DNA of 64,000 bases. Source: Strongyloides papillosus (Eukaryota; Nematoda; Chromadorea; Rhabditida; Strongyloididae). Shown here piece after piece: positions 13,237-23,618 of the stretch. A program made the position numbers and the translations under genes. A model generated the notes under the pieces. The model did no database searches, was not told the origin of the DNA, and saw nothing but the letters and a program-made list of their open reading frames with translations. Where the stretch lies: assembly GCA_005656395.1 (NCBI GenBank), contig SRSI01000068.1:372001-436000 (forward strand). Direction: 5' to 3'. Within the stretch, counting starts at the first letter, position 1. Every line of letters begins with the position of its first letter.

Positions 13237-14202
13237 ATGTTACAATTAAATTCTTATAGAGCTCACTATCCAGAAATAAATAAATTTGTTAAAAATTTGG
13301 TTATATTTTTATTGGCTGTTGTAATTCCTTATGATATTATTTTTATAGTAATACCATATTTTGGTTATGAATTTTTCATTTCAAGACTTCCAATTTATAT
13401 TTATTTAGCCTATCAATTCATTACAAATTTCTGTCTTTTTCATGCTACATTAAAGGATAATAATACAAAAGAATGGAAATCAAAACTTAATCTAAATAAT
13501 AATATTGAAGTAAAGAAAAGTGATACTACTGATCTAATTGATAATAGAAATATCAAAGAACGAAAATTAAAAAATAGTACTGTAAAAAGAAAGGAAATGG
13601 AATTTTGTGATAAGTGTAATGTAGAAAAATTTAGTAGATCTCAACACTGTCCAATTTGCGATGTTTGTATTTTAAGAAAAGATCACCATTGTTTTTTCCT
13701 CGGAGGTTGTGTAGGGATATCAAATCAGCGTTATTTTTTCCTAACATCCTTATGGTTGGTCATCGGATCTACATATGCTTTATCTTATTTCTATGTTATT
13801 TACGAAAATTTCTTCCACGAAATTGTTGAAGTGAAAATTATTCATATGCTATGCCCAATAATATTTATTATATCTAGTATATTGAATGCAAAAAATAATT
13901 TGAGTAATTATTTAATGATATTTATATGTTATTTACATATTTTTGCTTTCTTTATTGGAACAGTATTTGGATGTAGGAATATTTACCATATTTTGAAAGG
14001 TAAAACATCATATGATAGATATCTAGTAGAAAATAAAAAAATCGATGTAAAACCTGATGGTAAAACAATGATGGAGAGACTGCGATTTACTTTTGGAAAT
14101 CATTGGTACATAAATTTAATATTACCTAATTATTGGGAAAATATTGTTATTGAGAAAAATATGATTACTAATATTTTTTATCCACCATCTTTAAAAAAAT
14201 AA
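13237..14202 (+). CDS. DHHC-type protein S-acyltransferase (ZDHHC24-like)
   Basis: 321 aa in a single exon. The cysteine-rich domain runs from about residue 122 to 166 (FCDKCNVEKFSRSQHCPICD, then VCILRKDHHCFF and GCVGISNQRYF), and the catalytic tetrad D149-H150-H151-C152 is intact. Two membrane segments precede it (about 20-48 and 50-71) and about three follow (about 167-190, 197-212, 220-245), giving the usual topology with the active site facing the cytosol. The VCILRKDHHC-x5-CVG pattern resembles the ZDHHC24 branch; that is inference. The usual TTxE motif after the membrane core is weak (KTSYD). It converges on glf-1 with only 64 bp between stop codons. The start is supported by the acceptor just upstream. 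Confidence 0.92.
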   Translation: MLQLNSYRAHYPEINKFVKNLVIFLLAVVIPYDIIFIVIPYFGYEFFISRLPIYIYLAYQFITNFCLFHATLKDNNTKEWKSKLNLNNNIEVKKSDTTDLIDNRNIKERKLKNSTVKRKEMEFCDKCNVEKFSRSQHCPICDVCILRKDHHCFFLGGCVGISNQRYFFLTSLWLVIGSTYALSYFYVIYENFFHEIVEVKIIHMLCPIIFIISSILNAKNNLSNYLMIFICYLHIFAFFIGTVFGCRNIYHILKGKTSYDRYLVENKKIDVKPDGKTMMERLRFTFGNHWYINLILPNYWENIVIEKNMITNIFYPPSLKK

Positions 14203-14266
14203 TTGGAATGTATATAATATTTATCATTAATTTGTTTTGGTATATCTTATGTGATAAATTATTTGT

Positions 14267-15682
14267 TTAAATGAGTGTTTCTTCTTTTCCATAAAGGATT
14301 TTATCAATGACTTCATAGCCTTGAGTGAATGCAGTATCTTGGTTGGATGCTTCGTATTTCCATGAACCAAATCTTCCTCTGGAATAAATGTCGTGTTTTT
14401 CAAAAATTAAATGAGCTTTTTGTAATTCATTGTTTCGTTCCAATGTTGGAATTGGATATCCATATTGAAGTACCATGTAAAATTTTGAAACAACTTTATT
14501 TAATTCATCTACCAAACCACAACTTCTTAGATCTTTTAAGGTTTTTTCCATAATCTCTTTTTCATTATCCTCTTCATCAGCCTTAAGACCAATTTCACAT
14601 AGAACAGACCAATATTTTTTATAATCAGGAGTTAGATCAATACTAAAATTAGATATTAAAGTAGCTCTATAAAAAATAATATCGGGACTAGAAAAATACA
14701 ACCATGAATGTGATTTAGAAAATTTATTCTGTGGAGTAGTTAAACCATATCCAACTAAAATAACTTTTGAATGTTTTAAATTAATAGATGGTGCTAATGA
14801 AGTCATCTTTCCTAGAAGTGTAATTGGCATTGTTGAAATAAAATAATCGTACTCTAATTTGGATTTCTTTTTTGTGCTTTTATTGATAACATCTATTGTT
14901 TTTAATATTGGATCTATTTCTAAAACTTCACATAACATTCTAAAATATTCTTTAGGGTATTTTTCTCCTATCTTCGTCCATACATTACCTACACCTTTAC
15001 ATCCTGATGGATATCTAAATGTCATCATATTCCTATTTTTATCGTTTGTCTTTACATTACTGGGATTTACCAATTTATTTATTTTGATTTTTGGAACTCT
15101 TCCATAAACCCATTCATTACTCATTTCTTGTAATTTTAATGTCCATACTTTCTCATTGTAAGGTTTAAAAAATATTTCTTTTAAAGTTTCACCGAAATGA
15201 TTTTCTATGAAATCTCCAAAATTTTGGCATACTTTGGTATTATTTTCTAACTCTTTTAACTCATTAATACATTTGTTTTTTATATCATCTGGGAAATACA
15301 TAATATTTTCTTGAACAGGATAAGGAATATACGAATCAATTCTTCTCTCTTTACCAATTATATGATGGAAATCAGCTTTCACATTCCTTAATACAACATT
15401 CCACTCCTCAATTGCATCATGCATAGCATCTATAAACACTGGATATTTTGATTCACTAACTACATGGACACCGAGATCAAAAACAAATCCATTCTCATCA
15501 GTAACAGACCTCGCTAATCCACCAACAACATCTTCCTTCTCCAATATTAGTATTGACGGAACAAATGGTAGATCGTTTCTTAAAATATCATTTGACAAAA
15601 TTTGGTGTAACCGATGTAATGCTCCAAAAGCGGTTGGTCCTGCTCCACAAATCACAAATTTCTTTACAGGTTTATCATCCAT
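14267..15682 (-). CDS. glf-1: UDP-galactopyranose mutase
   Basis: 471 aa, single exon. This flavoenzyme interconverts UDP-galactopyranose and UDP-galactofuranose, the donor of galactofuranose for surface glycans; animals such as nematodes have it, mammals do not. The N-terminal Rossmann motif GAGPTAFGALHRL (13-25), the second flavin motif EKEDVVGGLARS (48-59) and the flavin-loop His in GVHVVSE (about residue 73) are present. The C-terminal signature GRFGSWKYEASNQD (436-449), with the active-site Arg, matches eukaryotic-type enzymes such as that of Aspergillus. There is no signal peptide, as expected for a cytosolic enzyme. In C. elegans loss of GLF-1 weakens the cuticle (established for the family). 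Confidence 0.95.
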   Translation of the reverse strand: MDDKPVKKFVICGAGPTAFGALHRLHQILSNDILRNDLPFVPSILILEKEDVVGGLARSVTDENGFVFDLGVHVVSESKYPVFIDAMHDAIEEWNVVLRNVKADFHHIIGKERRIDSYIPYPVQENIMYFPDDIKNKCINELKELENNTKVCQNFGDFIENHFGETLKEIFFKPYNEKVWTLKLQEMSNEWVYGRVPKIKINKLVNPSNVKTNDKNRNMMTFRYPSGCKGVGNVWTKIGEKYPKEYFRMLCEVLEIDPILKTIDVINKSTKKKSKLEYDYFISTMPITLLGKMTSLAPSINLKHSKVILVGYGLTTPQNKFSKSHSWLYFSSPDIIFYRATLISNFSIDLTPDYKKYWSVLCEIGLKADEEDNEKEIMEKTLKDLRSCGLVDELNKVVSKFYMVLQYGYPIPTLERNNELQKAHLIFEKHDIYSRGRFGSWKYEASNQDTAFTQGYEVIDKILYGKEETLI

Positions 15683-16310
15683 ATGATTTTGAGAAAATAA
15701 ATTGATAGAGTTTATATAATAAGAATATGATATTAATTAAAAAATGAGCTCTGGTAAATCAGTTGAATATATGTTCAACTTTTGCCAATTATCTACTGAT
15801 CTTGTAGTTCAAGGTCAAATTTTGTTTCCATTAAAATATATTACCTTTTTCCAATTCTAATTTTTATATAAATTATATACTTATATCATGCAATTGTTTC
15901 AAAATATCAATATTTTAAAAGGTGTGATTCTTAGGAACACTTGAAGGAAAATGACACAGTAAAATTTAATTAATCATTGATGATAAAGGAGTTATTTTCA
16001 TTATTAAAAGTAAAATCAAACCTAATATTATTAAATAATAATTTATAACACATAAAGAAAATATAATCATCTCTGTTTTGAATTAAATACTAAATTTTAT
16101 ATTTATCTTCCAAATTTTCTTTCCTGAAATATCCAAACGACCCGTTTATCTATAATTAACAGTATCTAATTTAAATATTTAATTATCGAAATTTATTTTT
16201 AATTCAAACAATTTAAAAAAACAACAGCTTCTTTGTTCTATATCACAATTTAATATTTCCAAAGATCATACGAGTTTTTTATCATTCTAAGTATAATTTT
16301 TTAGATTTTT
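15683..16310. promoter_or_regulatory. Divergent intergenic region between glf-1 and the Kunitz gene
   Basis: 628 bp of AT-rich DNA separating two divergent start codons. The Kunitz gene has a T-rich acceptor ending at 16304, six bases before its ATG, which suggests trans-splicing. Nothing else stands out. Confidence 0.4.
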
Positions 16311-18291
16311 ATGGTTTTTTTGCGCGCTTCACCTATAAAAATAGCATCTATATTTTTCTTTCTTTCTCAAATATTAGTAATCCTAAAATGTGGTATGTTT
16401 AAAGATATGGTAATAATTTGTTTGAAAAATTTACTTTAGAAAAATTACCAGAAGAAGTTTTATTAGATTTAAAAATACCGAAATGTCCCAATGGACAGAA
16501 TGCTTTGATTGATGCTGAAGGGTTAACTAAATGTAAACCAGGATGCCCAGATGGTTTTGATTGTTATAAAAATGAGGATGAAGGTTCAGAGTATTGTTGT
16601 CCTGATATAGACTTGCTACATAAACTTTATGACAATAATAATAGGGATTTTTACTTAAATACTGCAAAAAAATATCCAGAGCCAAAGGCTTTAACGTCAA
16701 AAGATGTTGAGACAGCATTTCCCTTATTTCCAAATGGAGATGTTTGGGGTAATCTTGCATCATTTCCAAATACTAAGGTAATACTTTATCAATTATCATT
16801 TTTTAATTATATATAGATTCTTGATATTTATGATAACCTTGCTAATGGTGAAATGAAAAAAAATGAAAAATTAATGAAAATATCAGTTTTGTCAAATCGT
16901 AAGAATGTTACAGAAACAATTACTACCAGCAATACTTCAAAAACTGTAGAAGTAGAAACTAAAAAACAACATAATAGTACATCATTATCAACTATTTTGA
17001 CCACAAGAAAAAATAATACAGTAACAGTAAATAATAATTCAACGTCACAAAGCATAGCAAAACAAAAAAATGAATCGAAAATTGTAGAAACTGCAACCGC
17101 GAAAATAGTAACCACAAAAATTGCAACCACAAAAATTGCGACCACGAAAATTGCAACCACGAAAATTACAACCGCGAAAACTGTGCCAACGACAACTTCT
17201 AAACCATTGTTACCGTCAACAATAGCTTCAATTATTAGTAATAATCAAAATAATATAAGACGAAAACCTCTTCCATCAGAACAAAACAATGAACTATACA
17301 AAGATGTAAATATACCACATAATGAAAATCTCCTATTTGATGAAAAGATAAACAGTGTAGAGGTACCTGAAAAAAATAAGTCTATAGAAACAGAACATTT
17401 AGATTTACCACCAAATTCAGATCCCACACCAAATTTAGAATCCTCACAAGACTTGGAATCATCATTAAAATTAGATTCACCACCAGGTTTAGCATCATCA
17501 CCATATCATTGTGATCGACAACCCATAACTTATACTTGTAACAATGGAACAGATTTTACACAACTCGTTGCACGTTGGTATGCCAAAGATAATCAATGTC
17601 ATATTTATACATGGTCGTTTTGTCCAGGTAATTTTTGGTGATAAAAAAAATTTATATATATTTAATGATTTTCAGGTGATACAATAGCTATGGATAAGAC
17701 ACTAAGATCAAGAGAGGAATGTGAAGATATTTGTTTGAAACGTGGACAAAAAATAAGTAATAACTCATCTTTAAAGGGAAAACAATCATTTGACAAAAAT
17801 GATAATAATATTATTGATGAAATAAATAATATAGTGAATCAAAACTTTACGAAAAATTTCGGATCAACAGATATAGATGAGATTATTAAAATGATGACGA
17901 TTGAAGATAGAGCAAAGTTGTTAGAGAACCAGAAGACATTTGCATCAAAAACTATTAATAATGATAGTTCAGGAAATAACTTCTTCAATTCCCAAGAAAC
18001 GGAAATATTCCGGATAAATGGTAAGGAAAACTACAAAGTAATTTTATATTTTTTCTAGATCTTTCAAATAAATTCATATGTGTTCGACCTGATAGTTTCA
18101 TCCACATATGTTCGGATGGTTTTCCATCTCAACTAACCTTAAGATGGTTTGTTTATGAAAACCAATGCATGACATTTCCATACGGATATTGCCACGGCGA
18201 CAGAGTTACTGATGAGGTATTTGCAAAAACCAAGAAGGAATGTGAATCTCATTGTTTAATGAATATACATGAGAAGACGGATACATTATAA
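16311..18291 (+). CDS. Secreted lustrin-like and two-Kunitz-domain protein
   Basis: Five exons (16311-16392, 16440-16777, 16817-17627, 17676-18020, 18059-18291) with introns of 47, 39, 48 and 38 nt give 602 aa. Residues 1-26 are a signal peptide (hydrophobic IASIFFFLSQILVIL). A lustrin-like Cys cluster follows (CPNGQ... CKPGCPDGFDC ... YCC). A long Thr/Lys/Ser/Pro-rich linker contains TTKIA pentapeptide repeats. Kunitz-like domain 1 has cysteines 372, 381, 401, 409, 426, 430, and domain 2 has 533, 543, 562, 570, 587, 591. Spacing is C-8/9-C-18/19-C-7-C-16-C-3-C, keeping the BPTI 7 and 3 spacings but with longer loops. The residue after the second Cys (P1) is Asn in one and Ser in the other, so trypsin inhibition is unlikely. 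An extracellular matrix or cuticle role is inference. Confidence 0.85.
17096..17185 (+). repeat. Six-copy 15-bp coding minisatellite
   Basis: Six tandem 15-bp units close to ACCACAAAAATTGCA, two of them identical apart from the final base, encode six TTKIA-like pentapeptides in the linker of the Kunitz protein. The array keeps frame, so copy number can change without breaking the gene. Confidence 0.85.
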
Positions 18292-19611
18292 TTGATAATA
18301 ATTTATTTTTTTTGTTAGATTTGTTTATTTTAACCATAAATTATATATAAGAATTTAATTGTTCTATAAATTAATTCAACCCAAAAATATCAATTACTTT
18401 CTTTAAAAATAGTGGACAATTTTTTGAAAATGTTTTTTGTTTAAATGATTTGTTTTAACAAAAAAATTAATCTGAAAAAAACAATATTTGTACAATTTGG
18501 AGTAACATTTTCAATGTCTTTTTTACTCTTATTGTACAAAAAAGTTGTTTTATTACCATTTCATTAATACATTTACACGTTTTACACACCAAAAAATAAG
18601 GATGTATTTATTCACAAATCAATGTATCCATATAATTTATCTTCTCAAAAACTTCCATTAAAAATACATAAAAAAATCAGAGCAATGACAAGTCAATGAA
18701 TAACTAAAAAAAAGTGATATTACTGAGCAATTTCTAAATATTATACACTTATTGATTAATTATTTATGACATGAACCTTTCTATAAAATTATAAAATGAA
18801 TGAGTGATTCATTCAAAATACAAACACAATACATTTTTATGAAATTGATAGTCATAAAAACTAGCACACTCACTTACACAGTCGCCATTTAATATTAAGT
18901 TACCATTATAAATACTTTTTTATGTTTGTGTTAGGAAATATGCGTAAAAAAAGCCACAGTAAAATAAAATACATCTAATTTACTAAAATAACACTCCCAA
19001 AGCCTACTGTTTTTACATTACTTATTTACTAAGATAACATTCCTCTAAGAATTAGTTTCTCTCTCTTTAACATAATAATTTTAGTGGTTTAAGAACTTCA
19101 TAAAATCAATTTAAAATAATGTCTGTGACTTCGACATTTTCAGTTGACTTGTCTTTACAATACTCATTCTTTATTTTATCGCTCTCACTTTGTCTTTTTT
19201 TTACTTCTATTCTATATACTTTTCAAAATTGGATTGTGTGTTTAACAATTATTTTAACAAAACGCCGTACATTTTTCTTTTGATTGCCATTAGGCGGTGT
19301 ACCACCAATAGCTTTTTCTCTCTTGTAAACCACAATTTTTAGAGAGAAAATGATTATCTAAGGTGCCTTAAATTTTTTTATAGTTATCTCTATATATTTT
19401 TTCGTTTAAATTGCCTTTTATTAAACTAAGTATGGTATAATGGACTGCCACCACCATAAAGAGTTTTCTGGGGTTGACACAGATGATAGTAAATTTCTAA
19501 CTCAACAGTTTTTAATTGCCTACCCATAAGCTGAAAAGTAATTATTTTACACATATATACAATAGCTATTTTAATCAAATGATATTCTTGCCCTCAAGAA
19601 ATTTCTAACGG

Positions 19612-19666
19612 CTATTCTGTGGTTTAGTAGAATACGTAGAGAGTATTATCTACAACCACGAAATGG
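19612..19666. other. Stable hairpin, pre-miRNA-sized
   Basis: The arms GTGGTT-ta-GTAG-AATAC and GTATT-at-CTAC-AACCAC pair over 15 bp around a 7-nt GTAGAGA loop. The only interruptions are a two-base bulge on each side. Outward, CTATTCT and GAAATGG add six more pairs with one mismatch. The fold is about 55 nt and works on either strand. Transcription is not shown; the call is a structure, not a gene. Confidence 0.35.
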
Positions 19667-20238
19667 ATAATATATCGTCATGATGGCTACTAATATTAAT
19701 TCCATCTCTCCTTATTGCTATTATCGATGAGTGTATAGATACCCGATAGTCTTTTTAGCGAATTGTGACATAACACTTATTGCTTTTTATTGACCTATCA
19801 ATCAATCAGTAAAACAATTCGATGACTTGACACTATTTATAAGATGCCAGATGATAAAGTTTTACTATTTTCGCCGTTTTCATGATCTGTCATAATTCCT
19901 CATATTTCATATGTTTATCCCAGACCTAGGTTACTCGTTTATTACTTGTTGGTAAAGGACAAAGCCTGTATTTTCCCCGCAATCCTATGCTTCGGATAGA
20001 AAGTACGGATGTAGAAATAGTTTACCCAAGGAACTTATCCATTTTTAAAAATGGCTACGTGTAATTTAGTTACCAGGAGTATACATGTTTTATTTTTATT
20101 TATTTCTCTCATTATTTTGAATATCGTTACACCCTGTATTTTTTTTTTTTAATTATGTAGGATTACAAAATGTTTTAATTGGCGGGTTACGAAAGGACAA
20201 CTTTTTTCTATTTCGTATAAACCAAACCTTTTTTACTT

Positions 20239-20276
20239 CGGAGACATCGAAATATCTCAACAATTTGGTGTCTCCG
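20239..20276. other. 13-bp hairpin upstream of alpha-tubulin
   Basis: A perfect eight-base inverted repeat, CGGAGACA and TGTCTCCG, extends inward by five pairs (two wobbles) to a 12-nt loop. It lies about 650 bp before the tubulin ATG. It could be a transcribed structure or a palindromic protein-binding site. Confidence 0.35.
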
Positions 20277-20891
20277 CTCTACTTTGCCCAGATTTTATTT
20301 TACATTGAGATATTGTAGTGATTCAAAAGGATTAATTCTTTATTCAAATTGAGATGTCATACAAAAGTATCGGAGGATAACTTTGCTTCCAGATAATTTG
20401 GACTCTCTCTGTTGTCTTTTGTACCCCCTTAGTGTCCTTCAAAAAATATCTATATGTATTTTCCTATTCTTTAGTCTAAACTAAGTATTATAAAATTTCG
20501 TCCATCTAACTTACAACTTGTATGTCAGTCAAATCTATGGTAGTTGCGTCAACTGACAATTACTACCGCGCGATGCGCCCTTATTATATTCCAACTATTA
20601 TATTTGGATGCTCAATTCCAAACAATATTTGCAAATCTTACAACGACTGGCATTCTACCATCATTGTCATCAAATCGTTAAGAGTACCGGTGCTTGGTTT
20701 ATTTTTGCATTTTTGGTGGTTTTTATCCACCATCCAATGGGGTAGGAGTTTCTTTATGTGTAATTTTCCGCGTTATTTTAGTATTTTTTGAAGTAATGAG
20801 TTATATTATATTAAATTTCTTTATTTTCAGACCTCGTTCTCGCTCTTCAAAGTACTCAACACAAACTCATTAAATTCATCACCTTCTAAAA

Positions 20892-22284
20892 ATGGTATGT
20901 TCTATTGTTATGAATCATGTAATAATCTTGTACTTTTTAGCGTGAAGTAATTTCTGTTCATATTGGTCAAGCTGGTGTCCAAATTGGTAATGCTTGCTGG
21001 GAGCTCTATTGCTTGGAACATGGTATTCAACCAGATGGAACCATGCCAAGTGAGAAAACATCAGGAACTGTGGATGACTCTTTCACTACATTCTTCAGTG
21101 AAACCAGTCAAGGACGCTATGTTCCCAGAGCTATAATGGTCGACCTCGAACCATCCGTCGTTGATGAAGTCCGCTCCGGTACATACAAGAAACTCTTTCA
21201 CCCGGATCAAATGATAACTGGCAAGGAAGATGCAGCCAATAACTATGCCAGAGGACACTATACTGTTGGAAAGGAGATTATTGACCAGACAATGGATCGC
21301 ATAAAGAGAGTTGCCGACAATTGTTCTGGCCTTCAAGGATTCTTAGTATTCCACTCATTCGGTGGAGGAACGGGATCTGGATTTACATCACTTCTTATGG
21401 AGAGACTCTCTGTTGATTTTGGAAAGAAGGCTAAGCTCGAGTTCTCTGTTTACCCTGCTCCACAAGTCTCCACTGCTGTTGTTGAGCCATATAACTCCAT
21501 TCTTACTACTCACACAACTCTTGAGCATTCGGACTGTTCTTTCATGGTCGACAACGAGGCAATTTACGACATCTGTCGTAGGAACTTGGGAATTGCCCGT
21601 CCATCATACTCTAACCTTAACCGTTTGATCTCTCAAATCGTTTCTTCAATCACTGCTTCGCTTCGCTTTGATGGAGCTCTTAATGTCGACTTAAATGAGT
21701 TCCAGACTAACTTGGTTCCATACCCAAGAATCCATTTCCCATTGGCCACCTTTGCTCCTGTTTTATCTGCTGACAAGGCTTACCATGAGTCTCTCAGTGT
21801 CATGGAGATTACAAATCAAGCTTTTCAACCGGAAAATCAGATGATCAAATGTCAAACTCACTCCGGAAAGTATATGGCTGTATGTCTTCTTTACCGTGGA
21901 GATGTCATCCCTAAGGACGTAAATGCAGCTATTGCTCAGTTGAAGACTAAGAGGACTATTCAATTCGTCGACTGGTGCCCAACAGGATTCAAAGTTGGTA
22001 TCAACTATCAACCACTCACTACTGTCCCAGGTGCTGATTTAGCTAAAGTACCTAGATCTGTTTGTATGCTTTCAAACACCACAGCTATTGTTGAAGCATG
22101 GGCTCGTCTTAACAATAAGTTTGATCTTATGTATAGCAAGAGAGCTTTCGTTCACTGGTACGTCGGTGAAGGAATGGAAGAAGGTGAATTCTCCGAGGCT
22201 CGTGAAGACTTAGCTGCATTAGAAAAAGACTATGAAGAGGTGGGTGCTGACTCTAATGACGGAGGTGAAGATGAAGAATATTGA
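20892..22284 (+). CDS. Alpha-tubulin
   Basis: The initiator ATG (20892-20894) is an exon of its own, followed by a 46-nt intron (20895-20940); exon 2 then begins CGT GAA GTA. The product is 448 aa and starts [20 protein letters not shown]. The GTP motif GGGTGSG is present, Lys40 (the luminal acetylation site) is kept in MPSEKTSG, and the protein ends in EDEEY with a C-terminal Tyr able to enter the detyrosination cycle. Codons are far richer in C-ending forms than neighbouring genes, which fits high expression. A splice directly after the ATG is common in nematode tubulin and other housekeeping genes. Which C. elegans paralogue it matches is not resolved. Confidence 0.97.
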
Positions 22285-22758
22285 TAAATTTTCTAATTCC
22301 AACTAAAATTCAATGTTAAATTAACCTATTAATTATTATATAATATTGGAAAAATAAACTATTGCTTCGATCTACTTTTTTTTTGTATGTTAATTTTTCA
22401 TAGGTTACCTTTGAATTTGTTTATAAAAGCTTTTTATTTTCTTATCTTGATTTTTCTTGTTATGAAATGGTTTACTATGTGTAAATTGCCATCGGGAGTT
22501 TTTTTTTCTTGTTAACCGCTTGTTGTGATATTTTTAGGATGATTGCCTTTAGTTTTTTATTCACATAAAAAAAACCGCCACTTCTCGTTGTCATTATTCA
22601 TCAAATGCAAATAAATTTACCTGATTTGTTTTTCTTTCCAGAAGAGACATTTATGTGTGTGAGTTAGTTATCTCTTAATCAGAATATAAAATTTATCGTG
22701 TCTTGACTAAGTAAGATTTATTTCAAATAATAATTTTAAACGCACAACGTTTTAAAAA
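22285..22758. terminator. Alpha-tubulin 3' flank with poly(A) signal, then intergenic
   Basis: A consensus AATAAA lies at 22353-22358, about 70 bases after the tubulin stop, and is probably its polyadenylation signal. The remaining 400 bp up to the next ATG contain T-rich runs but no gene. Confidence 0.5.
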
Positions 22759-23618
22759 ATGTCTTGTACGGGTTTATTAGAGTGGCGCTTTAGTCCTTTA
22801 TATGTATCTACTGAATCTCTGGTGGAGGAAATTCCTTATGAATTAGATGATCAAGAACCAGTTTTAGGATTATCGTAAGTTTTTTGGCAATTTCTATACA
22901 ATGTATTTTATATTTAGTCTAGAAGATGTTCAATCTGTAAATGTACTTTCTGATCGTCTTGGAAACATGAAATTAAGAAGGTTATCTGAGTATTCTCGCG
23001 TTTATAGTCAAAGAAGAAAGGCATATTTGATTGCACATAGTGATAGACGTTCTCACAGGGCACCACCATCTACAATGAGAAACAGATTGTCCCAAACTCC
23101 TGACAGTCTAACAACCAAAAGAAGGGATTCATTCGACTCCTTGAGTAGCCTAATGTCTTTATCCTCTCCAAAATCCTATTTAAGGACACCTCGTTTAAAT
23201 GATAGAGCAGATACTCCTAAAAAGGCCGGTACTACAGGTGATAGTTCATTAATAAAGAAACGTAGACATTCAAGATTAAAGAGAAATCCTTCAAAGATTA
23301 AGCCAAGAGACTTGTTTGGATCGAAAGAAGCAAGAAAGGTCGGAAGTTATGAGAATCATTACGATTTGGATGTTGGTTCGAATGATAGTGGTATCTGTTT
23401 AAGTGAATCTCCTATCTTTTCCGGAAAAAGTACTCAGAATTCGGGAAGAAAACCACTCCAAGCTTTGAAACGAAGACGTTAGTTTATGATTAATAAAAAT
23501 AATGTTTATCGTTTTAGATTGTAATGAACAACTTCCACCTGACTCAAATGGAGAGGATATGACTTACGGTGAATATAGAAAACGGTCACGTACCTTTGGT
23601 GATGATCTCAATTTTTGA
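22759..23618 (+). CDS. Basic, phospho-site-rich putative nuclear protein
   Basis: Three exons (22759-22874, 22918-23477, 23518-23618) with 43- and 40-nt introns give 258 aa. No domain was recognised. A bipartite-like basic stretch KKRRHSRLKRNPSKIKPR (about 152-169) suggests nuclear entry. Several SP/TP sites (TPDS, SSPKS, RTPRL, DTPKK) and RxL-type cyclin-docking motifs (KLRRL, SRLKR) suggest a CDK substrate. DSGICLSESP (195-204) resembles an SCF/beta-TrCP phosphodegron of the extended DSG type and, notably, the DSG motif in the N-terminal region of CDC25 proteins, but no phosphatase domain follows. The C terminus (KRSRTFGDDLNF) is short. A cell-cycle link is inference from motifs only. Confidence 0.75.

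Larger units (their letters stand above)
18292..20891. other. Intergenic region upstream of alpha-tubulin, with hairpins
   Basis: 2.6 kb without a supportable exon. From about 19250 to 20830 the sequence is visibly less AT-biased and more complex than other intergenic DNA here and contains several inverted repeats (19612-19666, 20239-20276, CGAATTGT/ACAATTCG at about 19759-19825). The 90-codon ORF at 20522-20791 has no family resemblance. A TTATTTTCAG acceptor ends at 20830, so a 5' UTR exon or spliced-leader site for the tubulin gene probably lies there. Confidence 0.5.

Noticed and set aside
19413..19425. GCCTTTTATTAAA resembling the U5 snRNA loop I
   Set aside because: One base off the invariant loop, and no flanking U5 stem or Sm site; chance match.
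20522..20791. 89-codon ORF just before alpha-tubulin
   Set aside because: No family match and Trp/Phe/Ile-rich; more likely part of the noncoding upstream block.
21061..22011. Several 80-90 codon ORFs opposite to or overlapping alpha-tubulin
   Set aside because: Shadows of a strongly codon-biased gene in other frames.
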